Source: an uncultured Anaerolineae bacterium
GTDB taxonomy: Bacteria; Chloroflexota; Anaerolineae; Aggregatilineales; Phototrophicaceae
Direction of reading: 5' to 3'
DNA: 64,000 nt
NCBI GenBank assembly: GCA_934216615.1
Contig: CAKQCB010000010.1
Location: 1 to 64,000 of the forward strand
The notes under the pieces are model-generated. The model was not told the DNA's origin. It saw only the letters and a list, made by a program, of their open reading frames with translations, and made no database searches. The translations under genes were made by a program, and so were the position numbers. Of the stretch, positions 23,274 to 31,700 are shown in pieces. The number at the start of each line of letters is the position of its first letter. Position 1 is the stretch's first letter.

Positions 23274-24440
23274 ATGAACATTCAACGCGCCCCTGACACA
23301 CTGACCAAACTCACCCAACTTGGAGATGTCACCCTGTATGAACCTGCGGGGGATCAACCTCAAAACGAGCGTACTCAGCCTGCGAAGCATTCACGCGCGG
23401 TTGACTTCTCCAACTGCATTACCCATGTACAAACCCCACGCGGGGCAAAACCCATCCTCAAAACGATGGTGACCACGGCTTGCGAGCGCAACTGTTATTA
23501 CTGCCCTTTTCGCGCAGGACGTGGATCAACCCAACGGGTCACCTTTAAGCCAGACGAATTAGCCAAAGCTGTGGTGACTTTAAGCCAAGCCAATAAAGTA
23601 CAGGGGATGTTCTTGTCTTCAGGCATCATTAAGGGAAGCATCACCACTCAAGATAAAATTCTTGATACCGCTGAGATATTGCGCCACAAAATGAAATATC
23701 GAGGTTACCTACACCTCAAAATCATGCCCGGCGCAGAACGTGATCAGATTTACCGCGCGATGCAATTGGCAGACCGCATCTCTGTAAATTTAGAGGGCGC
23801 AACCCAAGAACGATTGGCGCGGCTTGCACCCAAAAAAGAATTCACCCGCGAATTGGTGAATATGCTTTATATGGCCGAACAGTTACGCCGTGAAAACCCG
23901 CATCAAAAATTAGCCAGCATGGTGACGCAGTTTGTGGTAGGTGCAGTGGGTGATACCGATATAGAATTGCTGACGTTGAGCGATCAGCTCTATCAGTACT
24001 TACACCTTTCGCGCGTGTACTATTCCCCTTTCAGCCCTGTGATCCAGACGCCCTTTGAAAACTTACCCGCTGTAGACCGCCGTCGTGAACATCGACTCTA
24101 CCAAGCCAGTTTCTTACTGCGCGATTATGGCTGGTCTTCGGAAGAACTGCCGTATCTGGATGCGGGAAACCTTCCTTTAGATATTGATCCTAAAAAAGCG
24201 TGGGCGCAAGAAAATTTGACGCATCAACCTATCGAGCTTATGACGGCTGACCGCGCTGAATTACTGCGTATTCCCAACATCGGCCCGAAAGGTGCTGACC
24301 AGATTCTCAAAGCCCGCCAGCAAGGGACACTCACTTCGCTCAATGACCTACGCAAATTAGGGATTCGTGCGACGGAACAAGTCGCGCCATATGTGCTGAT
24401 AGACGGCAAACGCCCGCTCGTTCAAGGCCGTCTGTTTTAA
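23274..24440 (+). CDS. Putative DNA modification/repair radical SAM protein
   Basis: A 388-residue radical SAM enzyme. The [4Fe-4S] cluster motif is CERNCYYC (Cys70, 74, 77), followed by PFRAGRG. The C-terminus has a helix-hairpin-helix (LLRIPNIGPKGADQILKAR) as in DNA-binding proteins. The sequence fits the family annotated as putative DNA modification/repair radical SAM protein, usually paired with a UDG-like partner; I see no such partner in the window. A strong promoter places transcription at ATG 23274; in-frame ATG 23268 lies next to the -10 box and the GTG at 23226 is upstream of the promoter, so neither is likely. Confidence 0.88.
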   Translation: MNIQRAPDTLTKLTQLGDVTLYEPAGDQPQNERTQPAKHSRAVDFSNCITHVQTPRGAKPILKTMVTTACERNCYYCPFRAGRGSTQRVTFKPDELAKAVVTLSQANKVQGMFLSSGIIKGSITTQDKILDTAEILRHKMKYRGYLHLKIMPGAERDQIYRAMQLADRISVNLEGATQERLARLAPKKEFTRELVNMLYMAEQLRRENPHQKLASMVTQFVVGAVGDTDIELLTLSDQLYQYLHLSRVYYSPFSPVIQTPFENLPAVDRRREHRLYQASFLLRDYGWSSEELPYLDAGNLPLDIDPKKAWAQENLTHQPIELMTADRAELLRIPNIGPKGADQILKARQQGTLTSLNDLRKLGIRATEQVAPYVLIDGKRPLVQGRLF

Positions 24441-24502
24441 GACTGAGATTCCCCTCATCACTCAAAAAACATGAAGATTAAAATCACTTTTTAATTTTCT
24501 AC

Positions 24503-24521
24503 CCTTGTGATAATCACAAGG
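24503..24521. promoter_or_regulatory. 8-3-8 inverted repeat CCTTGTGA-TAA-TCACAAGG
   Basis: A perfect dyad 50 bases upstream of the alpha/beta hydrolase gene and 62 after the radical SAM gene. It has no T run, so an operator is more likely than a terminator. TTGTGA/TCACAA half-sites are CRP/FNR-like but more closely spaced than in that family. Confidence 0.4.
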
Positions 24522-24570
24522 ATGATCTAATACCTATCTACTGGCACTTTACCTATCTTGCGAGAACATT

Positions 24571-25329
24571 ATGAATTTGCTCAAACGCTATTGGAAACGT
24601 TTATCTCTAGGCTTCATCGTCCTTTTACTGCTTGTTTGCATCGGTTTTTTCGCTTGGGCAACGCTCATCCCTGCACCTAGCGCGGAAGCCTTCACCGCAC
24701 TTGAAGGGGATGCGTCCGTTCAAGTCGTTGAAGATTCTGGAAATTGGATTTTCACCCCATCCGATAATCCCTCTCAAACGGGTTTTGTCTTCTACCCGGG
24801 CGGACGGGTAGACCCGCGTGCTTATGCCCCGTTAGCGTATGATGTTGCAGAAGCGGGCTATTTGGCCGTGATCGTTTCGGTCCCTCTCAACCTCGCGATT
24901 TTTGAGATCGAAGCGGCGCTTCCTATCATCAATACCTATCCTGACATTCAGCATTGGGCGGTGGGCGGTCATTCGCTTGGCGGGTCGATGGCAGCACGGT
25001 TTATCAACGCTCACAGTGATGAAGTGACTGGGCTGGCGTTATTGGCATCCTACCCTGACATTGATCTCAGTCCACTTGATATTGAAGTCGTGAGCATTTA
25101 TGGCACTTTAGATGGCTTAGCAATCCCTACCGTAGTGGAAGCCTCTGGCGCGAAACTGCCTGAAGATACTGTTTGGGTCCGTTTAGAGGGTGGAAACCAC
25201 GCTCAGTTTGGATGGTACGGCCCGCAAGATCGGGATAATCCAGCGACTATGCCCCCTCAAGAACAGCAGGCACAAACCTCACAAGCGGTGATCGACTTAC
25301 TCGCACGCATCAGCAATTTGAGTGAATAA
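24571..25329 (+). CDS. Membrane-anchored alpha/beta hydrolase
   Basis: A 252-residue protein with an N-terminal membrane helix (about residues 11-31) and an alpha/beta hydrolase domain outside the membrane. The nucleophile elbow is GGHSLGGSMA and the catalytic His lies in EGGNHAQFGWYGPQ near the C-terminus; the acid is probably in IYGTLDGLA. The YPGGRVDPRAYAPLA segment forms the oxyanion region. It resembles the group of anchored hydrolases annotated as alpha/beta hydrolase family 5, with no known substrate. Confidence 0.86.
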   Translation: MNLLKRYWKRLSLGFIVLLLLVCIGFFAWATLIPAPSAEAFTALEGDASVQVVEDSGNWIFTPSDNPSQTGFVFYPGGRVDPRAYAPLAYDVAEAGYLAVIVSVPLNLAIFEIEAALPIINTYPDIQHWAVGGHSLGGSMAARFINAHSDEVTGLALLASYPDIDLSPLDIEVVSIYGTLDGLAIPTVVEASGAKLPEDTVWVRLEGGNHAQFGWYGPQDRDNPATMPPQEQQAQTSQAVIDLLARISNLSE

Positions 25330-25374
25330 GTCTAAAGTTTGTTCAAAATAATCAAATCAAGATTCGATTTTTAC

Positions 25375-25404
25375 TTGAGAAGCAGTGAAGGCATAGGATA
25401 CAAT
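25375..25404 (+). promoter_or_regulatory. Promoter for etfBA
   Basis: TTGAGA (25375-25380), 18 bases and TACAAT (25399-25404); the leader before the TTG start is about 55 bases. Confidence 0.6.
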
Positions 25405-25465
25405 CACCTGCAAAAGTCATTCGTTTAAATGACACTTTCTCGGATTCAGAGTAGGAGGTAATCCC

Positions 25466-26245
25466 TTGCACGTTGTGGCATTTACCCGCAGTACACCCGA
25501 TACTGAAGCAAAAGTAGAAGTCGATTCGAGCGGTCAAGTCACATGGGGTGGCGCATCAACCATCGTCAACCCCTGGGATGAATATGCGCTTGAAGAAGCG
25601 ATCTTGCAAGCAAAAAATGCTGGTGGCAAAGCGACCGCTGTTGCCATCGGCGCTGACTTTCATAACGAGGCGTTAAAAACCAGCCTCGCGATGGGGTTAG
25701 ATGCGGCAATCCGCGTAGAAGACCCTGCGCTTGAAAACGCAGATAGTCTAGGCTATGCCACCGCCGCGGCCGCCGCCGTTCAAAAATTAGGCGATGTAGA
25801 TTTGGTCATTTTCGGCAAAGAAAGCATCGACGTGGGCAGTGACCAACACGTGTTCCAAACGGCGCGCAAACTCGGTTGGACGATGCTCTCTTATGTCTCG
25901 AAGATCATCGAAGTAGATTATGCGGCCAAGACGATCAAGGTTGAACGTCTTTTAGAAGAAGGTAAGCAAGTCGTCACCAGTCAACTTCCTGCCGTGATAA
26001 ACGTGATGAAAGACATCAACGAACCCCGTTTCCCAACGTTCATCGGAATTCGTAAAGCTGCAAAAGCCGAAATCCCCGTTTGGACGCTGGCCGACCTCGG
26101 CGTTGAAGTTCCCGCCCCAAGCACCCAAGTAGATGCTTTCAAGAATTTACCCGCCCGTGAAACCAAAACAGAAATGATCACAGGCACACCCGAAGAAATG
26201 GCAAAGACACTGGTTGACCGTTTGATTGAGGAGAAGGTACTGTGA
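25466..26245 (+). CDS. etfB: Electron transfer flavoprotein beta subunit
   Basis: With EtfA forms the FAD/AMP heterodimer that takes electrons from acyl-CoA dehydrogenases and feeds them to the quinone pool. The 259-residue protein has [12 protein letters not shown], the [12 protein letters not shown] loop and the family tail [13 protein letters not shown] segment [16 protein letters not shown] at 25466 is the start: TAGGAGGT lies at 25452-25459. It overlaps etfA by four bases (GTGA), so the pair is translationally coupled. Confidence 0.94.
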   Translation: MHVVAFTRSTPDTEAKVEVDSSGQVTWGGASTIVNPWDEYALEEAILQAKNAGGKATAVAIGADFHNEALKTSLAMGLDAAIRVEDPALENADSLGYATAAAAAVQKLGDVDLVIFGKESIDVGSDQHVFQTARKLGWTMLSYVSKIIEVDYAAKTIKVERLLEEGKQVVTSQLPAVINVMKDINEPRFPTFIGIRKAAKAEIPVWTLADLGVEVPAPSTQVDAFKNLPARETKTEMITGTPEEMAKTLVDRLIEEKVL

Positions 26246-27276
26246 GCGCAATTTTTGTCTGGGTAGAAACATTTAATGGGCAAGCAGTTCCGGCCTCATT
26301 AGAAGCCTTGAGCGCTGGGCGTGCCTTAGCATCCTCTCTCAACTTGCCCGTCACTGCGTTGGTGTTCGGTCAAAATGCGACGAGCGCAGCTACAGAAGCA
26401 GGCCATTATGGGGCAGACAGCGCCATCACTGCCGATGATGCGTCGCTGAACGATTATCGTTTGGAACCGTATGCGTCCTTGTTGACAAAATTGGTGCAAG
26501 AACACAGCCCTGCGGTGGTTTTAGCCGCCGCCACCAGCCGAGGGCGCGAACTCATCGCTTCGAGCGCGGCCGATACCAACAGCCCAATGTTGAGCGACGT
26601 TTTAAGCCTTTCTGTGAATGGCGACAAATTGAACGCTGAACGTGCCGTTTATGCAGGCAAGGTCTTAAGCAGCGCCAGCATCACAGGGGCAGGGACACAA
26701 TATGTCACTGTACGTTCTCGTGCTTACAAAGCACAAACGCCCGATACCAACAAAACCATCTCTACAACATCAACTGCACCTGCATTGAGCGAAGACCAGA
26801 TCACCACCAAAGTGGTGAGTTTTGAAGAAGCGTTAGGCACTGTCAATTTGACCGATGCCGCGGTGATCGTCTCAGGCGGACGTGGTATGGCAAACAATCC
26901 TAAAGAAGCGCCTGCGGGTACAGCAGACGCAACAGTATGGAAAGCCCAAGAGGGTTTTGAAAATGTCCTCAAGCCGTTAGCTGACGCGCTGGGGGGTGCA
27001 GTGGGCGCAAGCCGTGCCGCTGTGGATGCGGGTTTCATCCCGTATGCTCATCAAGTTGGGCAAACGGGTAAAGTTGTCTCACCTGACCTGTACATCGCAG
27101 TGGGCATCAGTGGAGCGATTCAGCACCAAGCGGGTATGCGTTCCAGCAAAGTGATCGTCGCCATCAACAAAGACCCCGATTCGCCAATCTTCAAAATGGC
27201 GCGTTATGGGCTGGTCGGTGACTTGTATCAACTTGTGCCTGCACTGACAGCCGAAATCAAAGCGCGTAAGAAATAA
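26242..27276 (+). CDS. etfA: Electron transfer flavoprotein alpha subunit
   Basis: A 344-residue subunit that carries FAD. The C-terminal FAD domain shows [22 protein letters not shown], the [24 protein letters not shown] block and [13 protein letters not shown], all typical. The gene starts with GTG overlapping the stop of etfB and ends before a terminator. Together with the acyl-CoA dehydrogenase at 18984 it points to fatty-acid or branched-chain acyl-CoA oxidation linked to respiration. The matching ETF-quinone oxidoreductase is not in the window. Confidence 0.94.
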   Translation: MSAIFVWVETFNGQAVPASLEALSAGRALASSLNLPVTALVFGQNATSAATEAGHYGADSAITADDASLNDYRLEPYASLLTKLVQEHSPAVVLAAATSRGRELIASSAADTNSPMLSDVLSLSVNGDKLNAERAVYAGKVLSSASITGAGTQYVTVRSRAYKAQTPDTNKTISTTSTAPALSEDQITTKVVSFEEALGTVNLTDAAVIVSGGRGMANNPKEAPAGTADATVWKAQEGFENVLKPLADALGGAVGASRAAVDAGFIPYAHQVGQTGKVVSPDLYIAVGISGAIQHQAGMRSSKVIVAINKDPDSPIFKMARYGLVGDLYQLVPALTAEIKARKK

Positions 27277-27286
27277 GTTACGCCTC

Positions 27287-27332
27287 ATCCTCTATCCCTC
27301 TTGTAATATCACAGAGAGGGATAGAGGATTTT
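27287..27332 (+). terminator. Intrinsic terminator after etfA
   Basis: A perfect 15-bp stem (27287-27301 with 27315-27329), a 13-base loop and TTTT. Confidence 0.85.
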
Positions 27333-27379
27333 CCCCTGTAAAATGTGTTCAAATCAAAAATTCTATGAATACTCTGATA

Positions 27380-27412
27380 TTTTCACAGCCTGAGAGTGTG
27401 ATATACTATCAC
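27380..27412 (+). promoter_or_regulatory. ssrA promoter with overlapping dyad
   Basis: TTTTCA (27380-27385), 16 bases and TATACT (27402-27407) precede the tmRNA 5' end by ~19 bases. The perfect dyad GTGATA-TAC-TATCAC (27398-27412) covers the -10 box and could be an operator. Confidence 0.55.
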
Positions 27413-27425
27413 TGTACCTTAACAC

Positions 27426-27808
27426 GGGGGTGAACTAGATTCGACGTAAGAGGATGATGCCTTGTGGCAGGCAGCGGCGCCCAGCCGCTCTAAAATGGGC
27501 AAAGCCATAAATGGCAAAAACACACAACCTGCTCTCGCTTACGCAGCCTAGTCTGTATTAAATGAGGGTGCTGGGTCATAGTAACCCAGCCGTCCACCAT
27601 AATCGGCTCTCTCCGGTTGTGTTAGGGCGTCACCAATGAGAGAGTGCGACTGCCATGACGCCGATAAATGGAGTCAAAGAGACATCGAGCTGGGTAAGAG
27701 CTTACCGTGTTGACCGGGCTGTTCTTACTGAGATAAAATAGTCAACTAAGCCTGTAGAAGCATTGTGTCGAGTTTTGCGGACCAGGATGGCAGTGTCCTG
27801 CACCTCCA
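27426..27808 (+). ncRNA. ssrA: tmRNA (ssrA)
   Basis: Rescues stalled ribosomes by acting first as alanyl-tRNA and then as mRNA for a degradation tag. The 5' end GGGGGTGAACTAGATTCGAC pairs with CACCTCC and the A at 27808 is the discriminator; CCA is not encoded. The 383-base length is typical. A tag frame runs from GGC at 27513 to TAG at 27549-27551, reading GKNTQPALAYAA, the proteolysis-type ending. Pseudoknot arms are visible as GGGTGCTGGGTCATAGTAACCCAGC and others. Odd: the T arm (CAGGA-TGGCAGTG-TCCTG) has an 8-base loop without the usual TTCRA. It has its own promoter and terminator. Confidence 0.93.
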
Positions 27809-27819
27809 ATGATGTAAAG

Positions 27820-27847
27820 AAAAACCCTGCAATTGCAGGGTTTTTTG
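27820..27847 (+). terminator. Intrinsic terminator of ssrA
   Basis: AAAAACCCTGC pairs with GCAGGGTTTTT around AATT; a T run follows. Confidence 0.93.
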
Positions 27848-27869
27848 TTAGAATTTCCCACTTCATCCC

Positions 27870-27898
27870 TTGCACCTGTCATCACATTCTTTGATACT
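27870..27898 (+). promoter_or_regulatory. Promoter for a leaderless lipoprotein mRNA
   Basis: TTGCAC (27870-27875), a 17-base spacer and GATACT (27893-27898), then six bases and ATG 27905. The geometry is the same as at 23262-23274. Confidence 0.6.
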
Positions 27899-27904
27899 AC
27901 ATAG

Positions 27905-28789
27905 ATGTCTTTATTTACTTTCGACTTTTCAAAACTAGCCTTTATGCAACGCTTACTGTTTATCTTCGTCCTTTTATGTTGCAGTGCATGTAACTTCTTT
28001 GCACCTGCCCCTGCTCAACAAACGTTACAAGCGGATCATGCCTTAGCCGTGACCAGTTTGGCGTTTGCTCAAGCGACCGCAACCGCCCGCGCTGACGTGC
28101 TCATGTTGACGCTCGAAAACGCGAGTACAGCCGTGCGTAATGTCGATAACTTAGGCACACGCATCGCCGCAACCATGATTGCCACAGGCTCAAGTTCAGA
28201 TAGCAGTCTGATCACACCGCCTGCCGTCACAGCCCAGCCGAATGTGAATTTCCTTCAGCCCACCAGTATTTCTTCGCAGTTGTTGGTCACGCCAATGGTG
28301 ACTTTTTCAGGCAGTGCTTCCGGCAACAGCACCCTTGCGCCAACCATTCCGCCCACGCCGAATTTACAGCCTAACGTGGGCTTTGACCCGAACACCCCGC
28401 GTTTACAAGACCTCGCGACATCTACCAATGTCGGCACAGATGATTGCCCGCTCGACATCCGTCAGTCTTTTTCACAAACTATTGACGGCGTGTATGTGTC
28501 AGCACGTGCGACCAACCTGCCAGACACAGCGACGATCATCTCTCATTGGAATTATAACGGCACGACCATGATGACTTACGACTGGTCGCCCGGGTTTGCC
28601 ATCGCGGACGCGTGCATCTGGTTCTACCTTCCCACCAGCGATGTCGATTTTGCGGCGGGGGCATGGACGGTTGAGCTTCTGCTGGATGGAGCGTTACAAG
28701 GCAGTCCTATCAGTTTCACCGTCATGGGCGATGATGTGAATGCAAGCGCGGGGTTCAACGAACCCCCTACGCCTATTCCATCCGGCTAG
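27905..28789 (+). CDS. Putative lipoprotein, function unknown
   Basis: A 294-residue exported protein. A hydrophobic stretch (residues ~14-28) ends in LLCCSAC, a plausible though not perfect lipobox with Cys29 as the lipidated residue. A helical Ala-rich segment follows, then a Ser/Thr/Pro-rich linker (~95-165) and a C-terminal beta-rich domain (~170-285) with the two Cys of DDCPLDI and ADACIWFYL. The domain is of the kind that binds peptide or sugar, but I do not recognise a family. The upstream promoter places transcription at ATG 27905; ATG 27944 would give a shorter signal peptide and is the alternative. Confidence 0.75.
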   Translation: MSLFTFDFSKLAFMQRLLFIFVLLCCSACNFFAPAPAQQTLQADHALAVTSLAFAQATATARADVLMLTLENASTAVRNVDNLGTRIAATMIATGSSSDSSLITPPAVTAQPNVNFLQPTSISSQLLVTPMVTFSGSASGNSTLAPTIPPTPNLQPNVGFDPNTPRLQDLATSTNVGTDDCPLDIRQSFSQTIDGVYVSARATNLPDTATIISHWNYNGTTMMTYDWSPGFAIADACIWFYLPTSDVDFAAGAWTVELLLDGALQGSPISFTVMGDDVNASAGFNEPPTPIPSG

Positions 28790-28886
28790 CTCCCCAAACG
28801 GATGACCCCACCTACCCATAAGCGCAGGTCTCAAACCTTGAATCTCACTATATGATTTAAGGGACTATAAAAAATAAGGAGACTCT

Positions 28887-30899
28887 ATGGCAAGAATGTA
28901 TGGCGGTGGCGGTGGCCGTGGGGGTGGTTGGCGGACGATGATCGAAGGGGAAGAAAACCCTGAATTACCCCCGATAACGTGGAAATTGATCAAACGGGTG
29001 ATGGCTTTTGCCAAACCCTTCCGTTTGCATATCATCTTCTCTCTAGTGATTATTTTAATCACAACAGGGTTAGAACTTTTACAACCGCTTTTATTGCGGG
29101 ACTTGATCGACCGTGTTTTGCCCGGTGGCGACATTCGCGGGCTTGACCTGATCGCGCTCGGCATGATCGCTATCCCCATCGCGACCAGCCTTCTCGGCAT
29201 CATCCGCCGTTGGCTGAACTCGACGATTGGTGAAGGGATCATTTTCCGTTTACGCGCAACCCTCTACGAACATTTACAACGCATGTCACTGCGGTTTTTC
29301 ACCAACACCAAAACAGGTGAATTGATGAGCCGTTTGAACAGTGATGTGGTCGATGCTCAAAATGTCGTCAGCAATATGTTTTTGGACATCGTCACCAATA
29401 TCTTCACGGTGATCGCAACGCTGATTGTGTTATTCACGCTCGAATGGCGCTTAACCCTGTTGGGGTTATTGGTCGTTCCGCTTTTCATTTGGGTCGCACG
29501 TCGAATCAGCGGGCGGTTACGGGCGATTGCCCGTTCTAGCATGGAATACAATGCACAAATGAACGCCATGATGAACGAGACGTTAAACATCAGCGGTGCC
29601 CTGCTGGTCAAGTTATTCGGACGGCGCAAAAATGAAGTACAGCGCTTTACCGACCGCGCCGGCAAAGTCCGCGACATCGGGATTCGTCGTTCGGTCTTGG
29701 GCAATCAGCTTTTTGTGGCGCTTGGGTTTATCAGCGTTGTCGGCACAGCGCTTGTGTATTGGATCGGTGGGCATTTGGTATTTGATGGGGTGTTCACCAT
29801 CGGTACAATTGTGGCATTCTCTGCCTATCTGGGGCGGTTATATGGCCCGTTGCAATCGCTGAGCAATACCCCCGCCATGATCGCAACCTCGATTGTGAGT
29901 TTTGAGCGCGTCTTTGAAATTACTGATCTTCCGATTGAAGTCGATGAAAAGCCGGATGCAACCGCACTCACCGATGTTTCGGGGGATATCGTCTTTGATC
30001 AAGTGTCTTTCCGTTACGATTCCAGCTCAGAAGGTTTACTGCGCGAAGTTGAACGGGTGGGCAAAGTTGATAATGTGCGCGCTGTCCTGTCGCTTGAAGA
30101 TGCAAAAACTACGCCTAAAGGAACTGCCTCCAAAGCGGTCGAAAATACCGAACAGCGTCATCACCAAGCACGTGAAAACGCCCTGCGCAACATCAATTTT
30201 CATATTCAATCCGGTCAATTGGTGGCCTTGGTTGGCCCCAGTGGGGCGGGTAAAACAACCATGACGTATTTGATCCCGCGTTTATATGACCCCACAGAAG
30301 GCCGTATTTTGATCGACGGGCACGATTTACGCGATGTGACGCTGGATTCACTGGCGGAAAGCATCGGCATGGTGACCCAAGAAACCTATCTTTTCCATGA
30401 CACCATCCGCACAAACCTTTTGTATGCGCGTGAAGATGCCACTGAAGAAGAGATCGAACAAGCGGCACAAGCGGCCAATATCCACGACTTCATCATGGGC
30501 TTACCTCACGGCTATGATACGGTGGTGGGTGAACGTGGCTACCGCTTGAGCGGGGGTGAAAAACAACGCTTAGCGCTGGCGCGTGTCATCTTGAAAGACC
30601 CACGTATTTTGGTTCTAGATGAAGCTACAAGCCATCTCGACAGCCAAAGTGAGGCGTTGATCCAAGATGCTTTAGAAAAGATCATGGCAGGGCGTACCAG
30701 CATCGTAATCGCCCATCGTTTGAGCACCATCCTCGCCGCAGATCAGATTTTGGTGATGGATCGCGGGCAGATTGTCGAGCAAGGCACGCATCGCAGTTTG
30801 TTAGAACAAGGGGGCTTATACGCACAGTTATATGAAACCCAGTTCGCTCAACAGCAGTTGCTTGCACCCTTACCACAAACACGGGTTGAAGAACGCTAA
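28887..30899 (+). CDS. ABC transporter, fused permease and ATPase (exporter type)
   Basis: A 670-residue half-transporter that works as a dimer. The Gly/Arg-rich N-terminus precedes six membrane helices (about residues 45-335). The ATPase has Walker A GPSGAGKTT (450-458), the Q-loop VTQETYLF, signature RLSGGEKQRLALAR, Walker B RILVLDEATSHLD and the H-loop IAHRLST. Between the A-loop Tyr (SFRYDSS, 375-379) and the strand NALRNINF there is an insertion of ~50 residues rich in charged residues, not found in standard exporters. SD AAGGAG is 8 bases before the ATG. Substrate unknown; lipid or drug exporters of the MsbA/LmrA type are closest. Confidence 0.92.
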   Translation: MARMYGGGGGRGGGWRTMIEGEENPELPPITWKLIKRVMAFAKPFRLHIIFSLVIILITTGLELLQPLLLRDLIDRVLPGGDIRGLDLIALGMIAIPIATSLLGIIRRWLNSTIGEGIIFRLRATLYEHLQRMSLRFFTNTKTGELMSRLNSDVVDAQNVVSNMFLDIVTNIFTVIATLIVLFTLEWRLTLLGLLVVPLFIWVARRISGRLRAIARSSMEYNAQMNAMMNETLNISGALLVKLFGRRKNEVQRFTDRAGKVRDIGIRRSVLGNQLFVALGFISVVGTALVYWIGGHLVFDGVFTIGTIVAFSAYLGRLYGPLQSLSNTPAMIATSIVSFERVFEITDLPIEVDEKPDATALTDVSGDIVFDQVSFRYDSSSEGLLREVERVGKVDNVRAVLSLEDAKTTPKGTASKAVENTEQRHHQARENALRNINFHIQSGQLVALVGPSGAGKTTMTYLIPRLYDPTEGRILIDGHDLRDVTLDSLAESIGMVTQETYLFHDTIRTNLLYAREDATEEEIEQAAQAANIHDFIMGLPHGYDTVVGERGYRLSGGEKQRLALARVILKDPRILVLDEATSHLDSQSEALIQDALEKIMAGRTSIVIAHRLSTILAADQILVMDRGQIVEQGTHRSLLEQGGLYAQLYETQFAQQQLLAPLPQTRVEER

Positions 30900-30989
30900 T
30901 ATCACATAAGATGCTTAGAAAACCGTTATGAATCAGTGACATCGACTGTTCCTTCATCCAAAAATGCAGGTAAAATAACATGATCGTGC

Positions 30990-31026
30990 TTCCCTACAAA
31001 ACTGATGGACGTAGTTTTGTGGGGAA
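30990..31026 (+). other. 14-bp hairpin without U-tract upstream of pth
   Basis: TTCCCTACAAAACT pairs with AGTTTTGTGGGGAA (one G-T) around GATGGACGT. It lies 45 bases before pth and 90 after the ABC gene. There is no T run, so it may be a leader element or an mRNA-end barrier rather than a terminator. Confidence 0.5.
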
Positions 31027-31070
31027 ATGTCATGCTTAGTCCTCATCGCTAATTTGGAGCAATACACCTT

Positions 31071-31700
31071 ATGGCAGAAACTTTCCTCATTGTTGGGCTA
31101 GGAAACCCGGGCGCTCGTTACGAGAACACACGTCATAATGTTGGCTTTTTGGCGGTAGAGCGTTTAGCCCAACGACACGGTTTGACGTTTAATAAAACAG
31201 AACATCGGGCACAGACTGCCAGCGGACTGATTCAGAGCAAGCGGGTCATCCTCGCAAAGCCGATGACCTTCATGAATGTCAGTGGAGATTCCATCGGCCC
31301 ACTGGCGCATTTCTACAAAATTGAACCTGACCATATCATCATCGTGTGTGATGATATGGATATTCCAATGGCGACATTACGCATCCGCAAATCCGGCAGT
31401 TCAGGCGGGCAAAACGGATTAAAACATATTTTGCAACGTCTGGGCACGCAGGATATCCCGCGCATCCGCATGGGGATTGGACGGCCACCGGGTCGAATGG
31501 ACCCCGCTGATCATGTCCTCTCCAAGTTAAAAGGCGATGATCAAATTCTGGCGATTGAAACGGCAGACCGCGCGGCAGATGCAATCGAAATGTGGCTTCG
31601 GGAAGGCATCGACATGGCGATGAATCGCTTTAACAGTTCAGCCACCCCTGCCCAGAAGAACAACTCAACCGCCGACACCAAAAATGACAGCCTACCATGA
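31071..31700 (+). CDS. pth: Peptidyl-tRNA hydrolase
   Basis: Frees tRNA from peptidyl-tRNA that has dropped off the ribosome. The 209-residue protein shows VGLGNPGARYENTRHNVGF with the catalytic His, KPMTFMNVSGDS, DDMDIPMATLRIRKSGSSGGQNGLK and GIGRPPGR. The last 20 residues are a hydrophilic tail. The stop overlaps the start of mfd (ATGA), so the two are co-translated, as also seen in many other bacteria. Confidence 0.96.
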   Translation: MAETFLIVGLGNPGARYENTRHNVGFLAVERLAQRHGLTFNKTEHRAQTASGLIQSKRVILAKPMTFMNVSGDSIGPLAHFYKIEPDHIIIVCDDMDIPMATLRIRKSGSSGGQNGLKHILQRLGTQDIPRIRMGIGRPPGRMDPADHVLSKLKGDDQILAIETADRAADAIEMWLREGIDMAMNRFNSSATPAQKNNSTADTKNDSLP

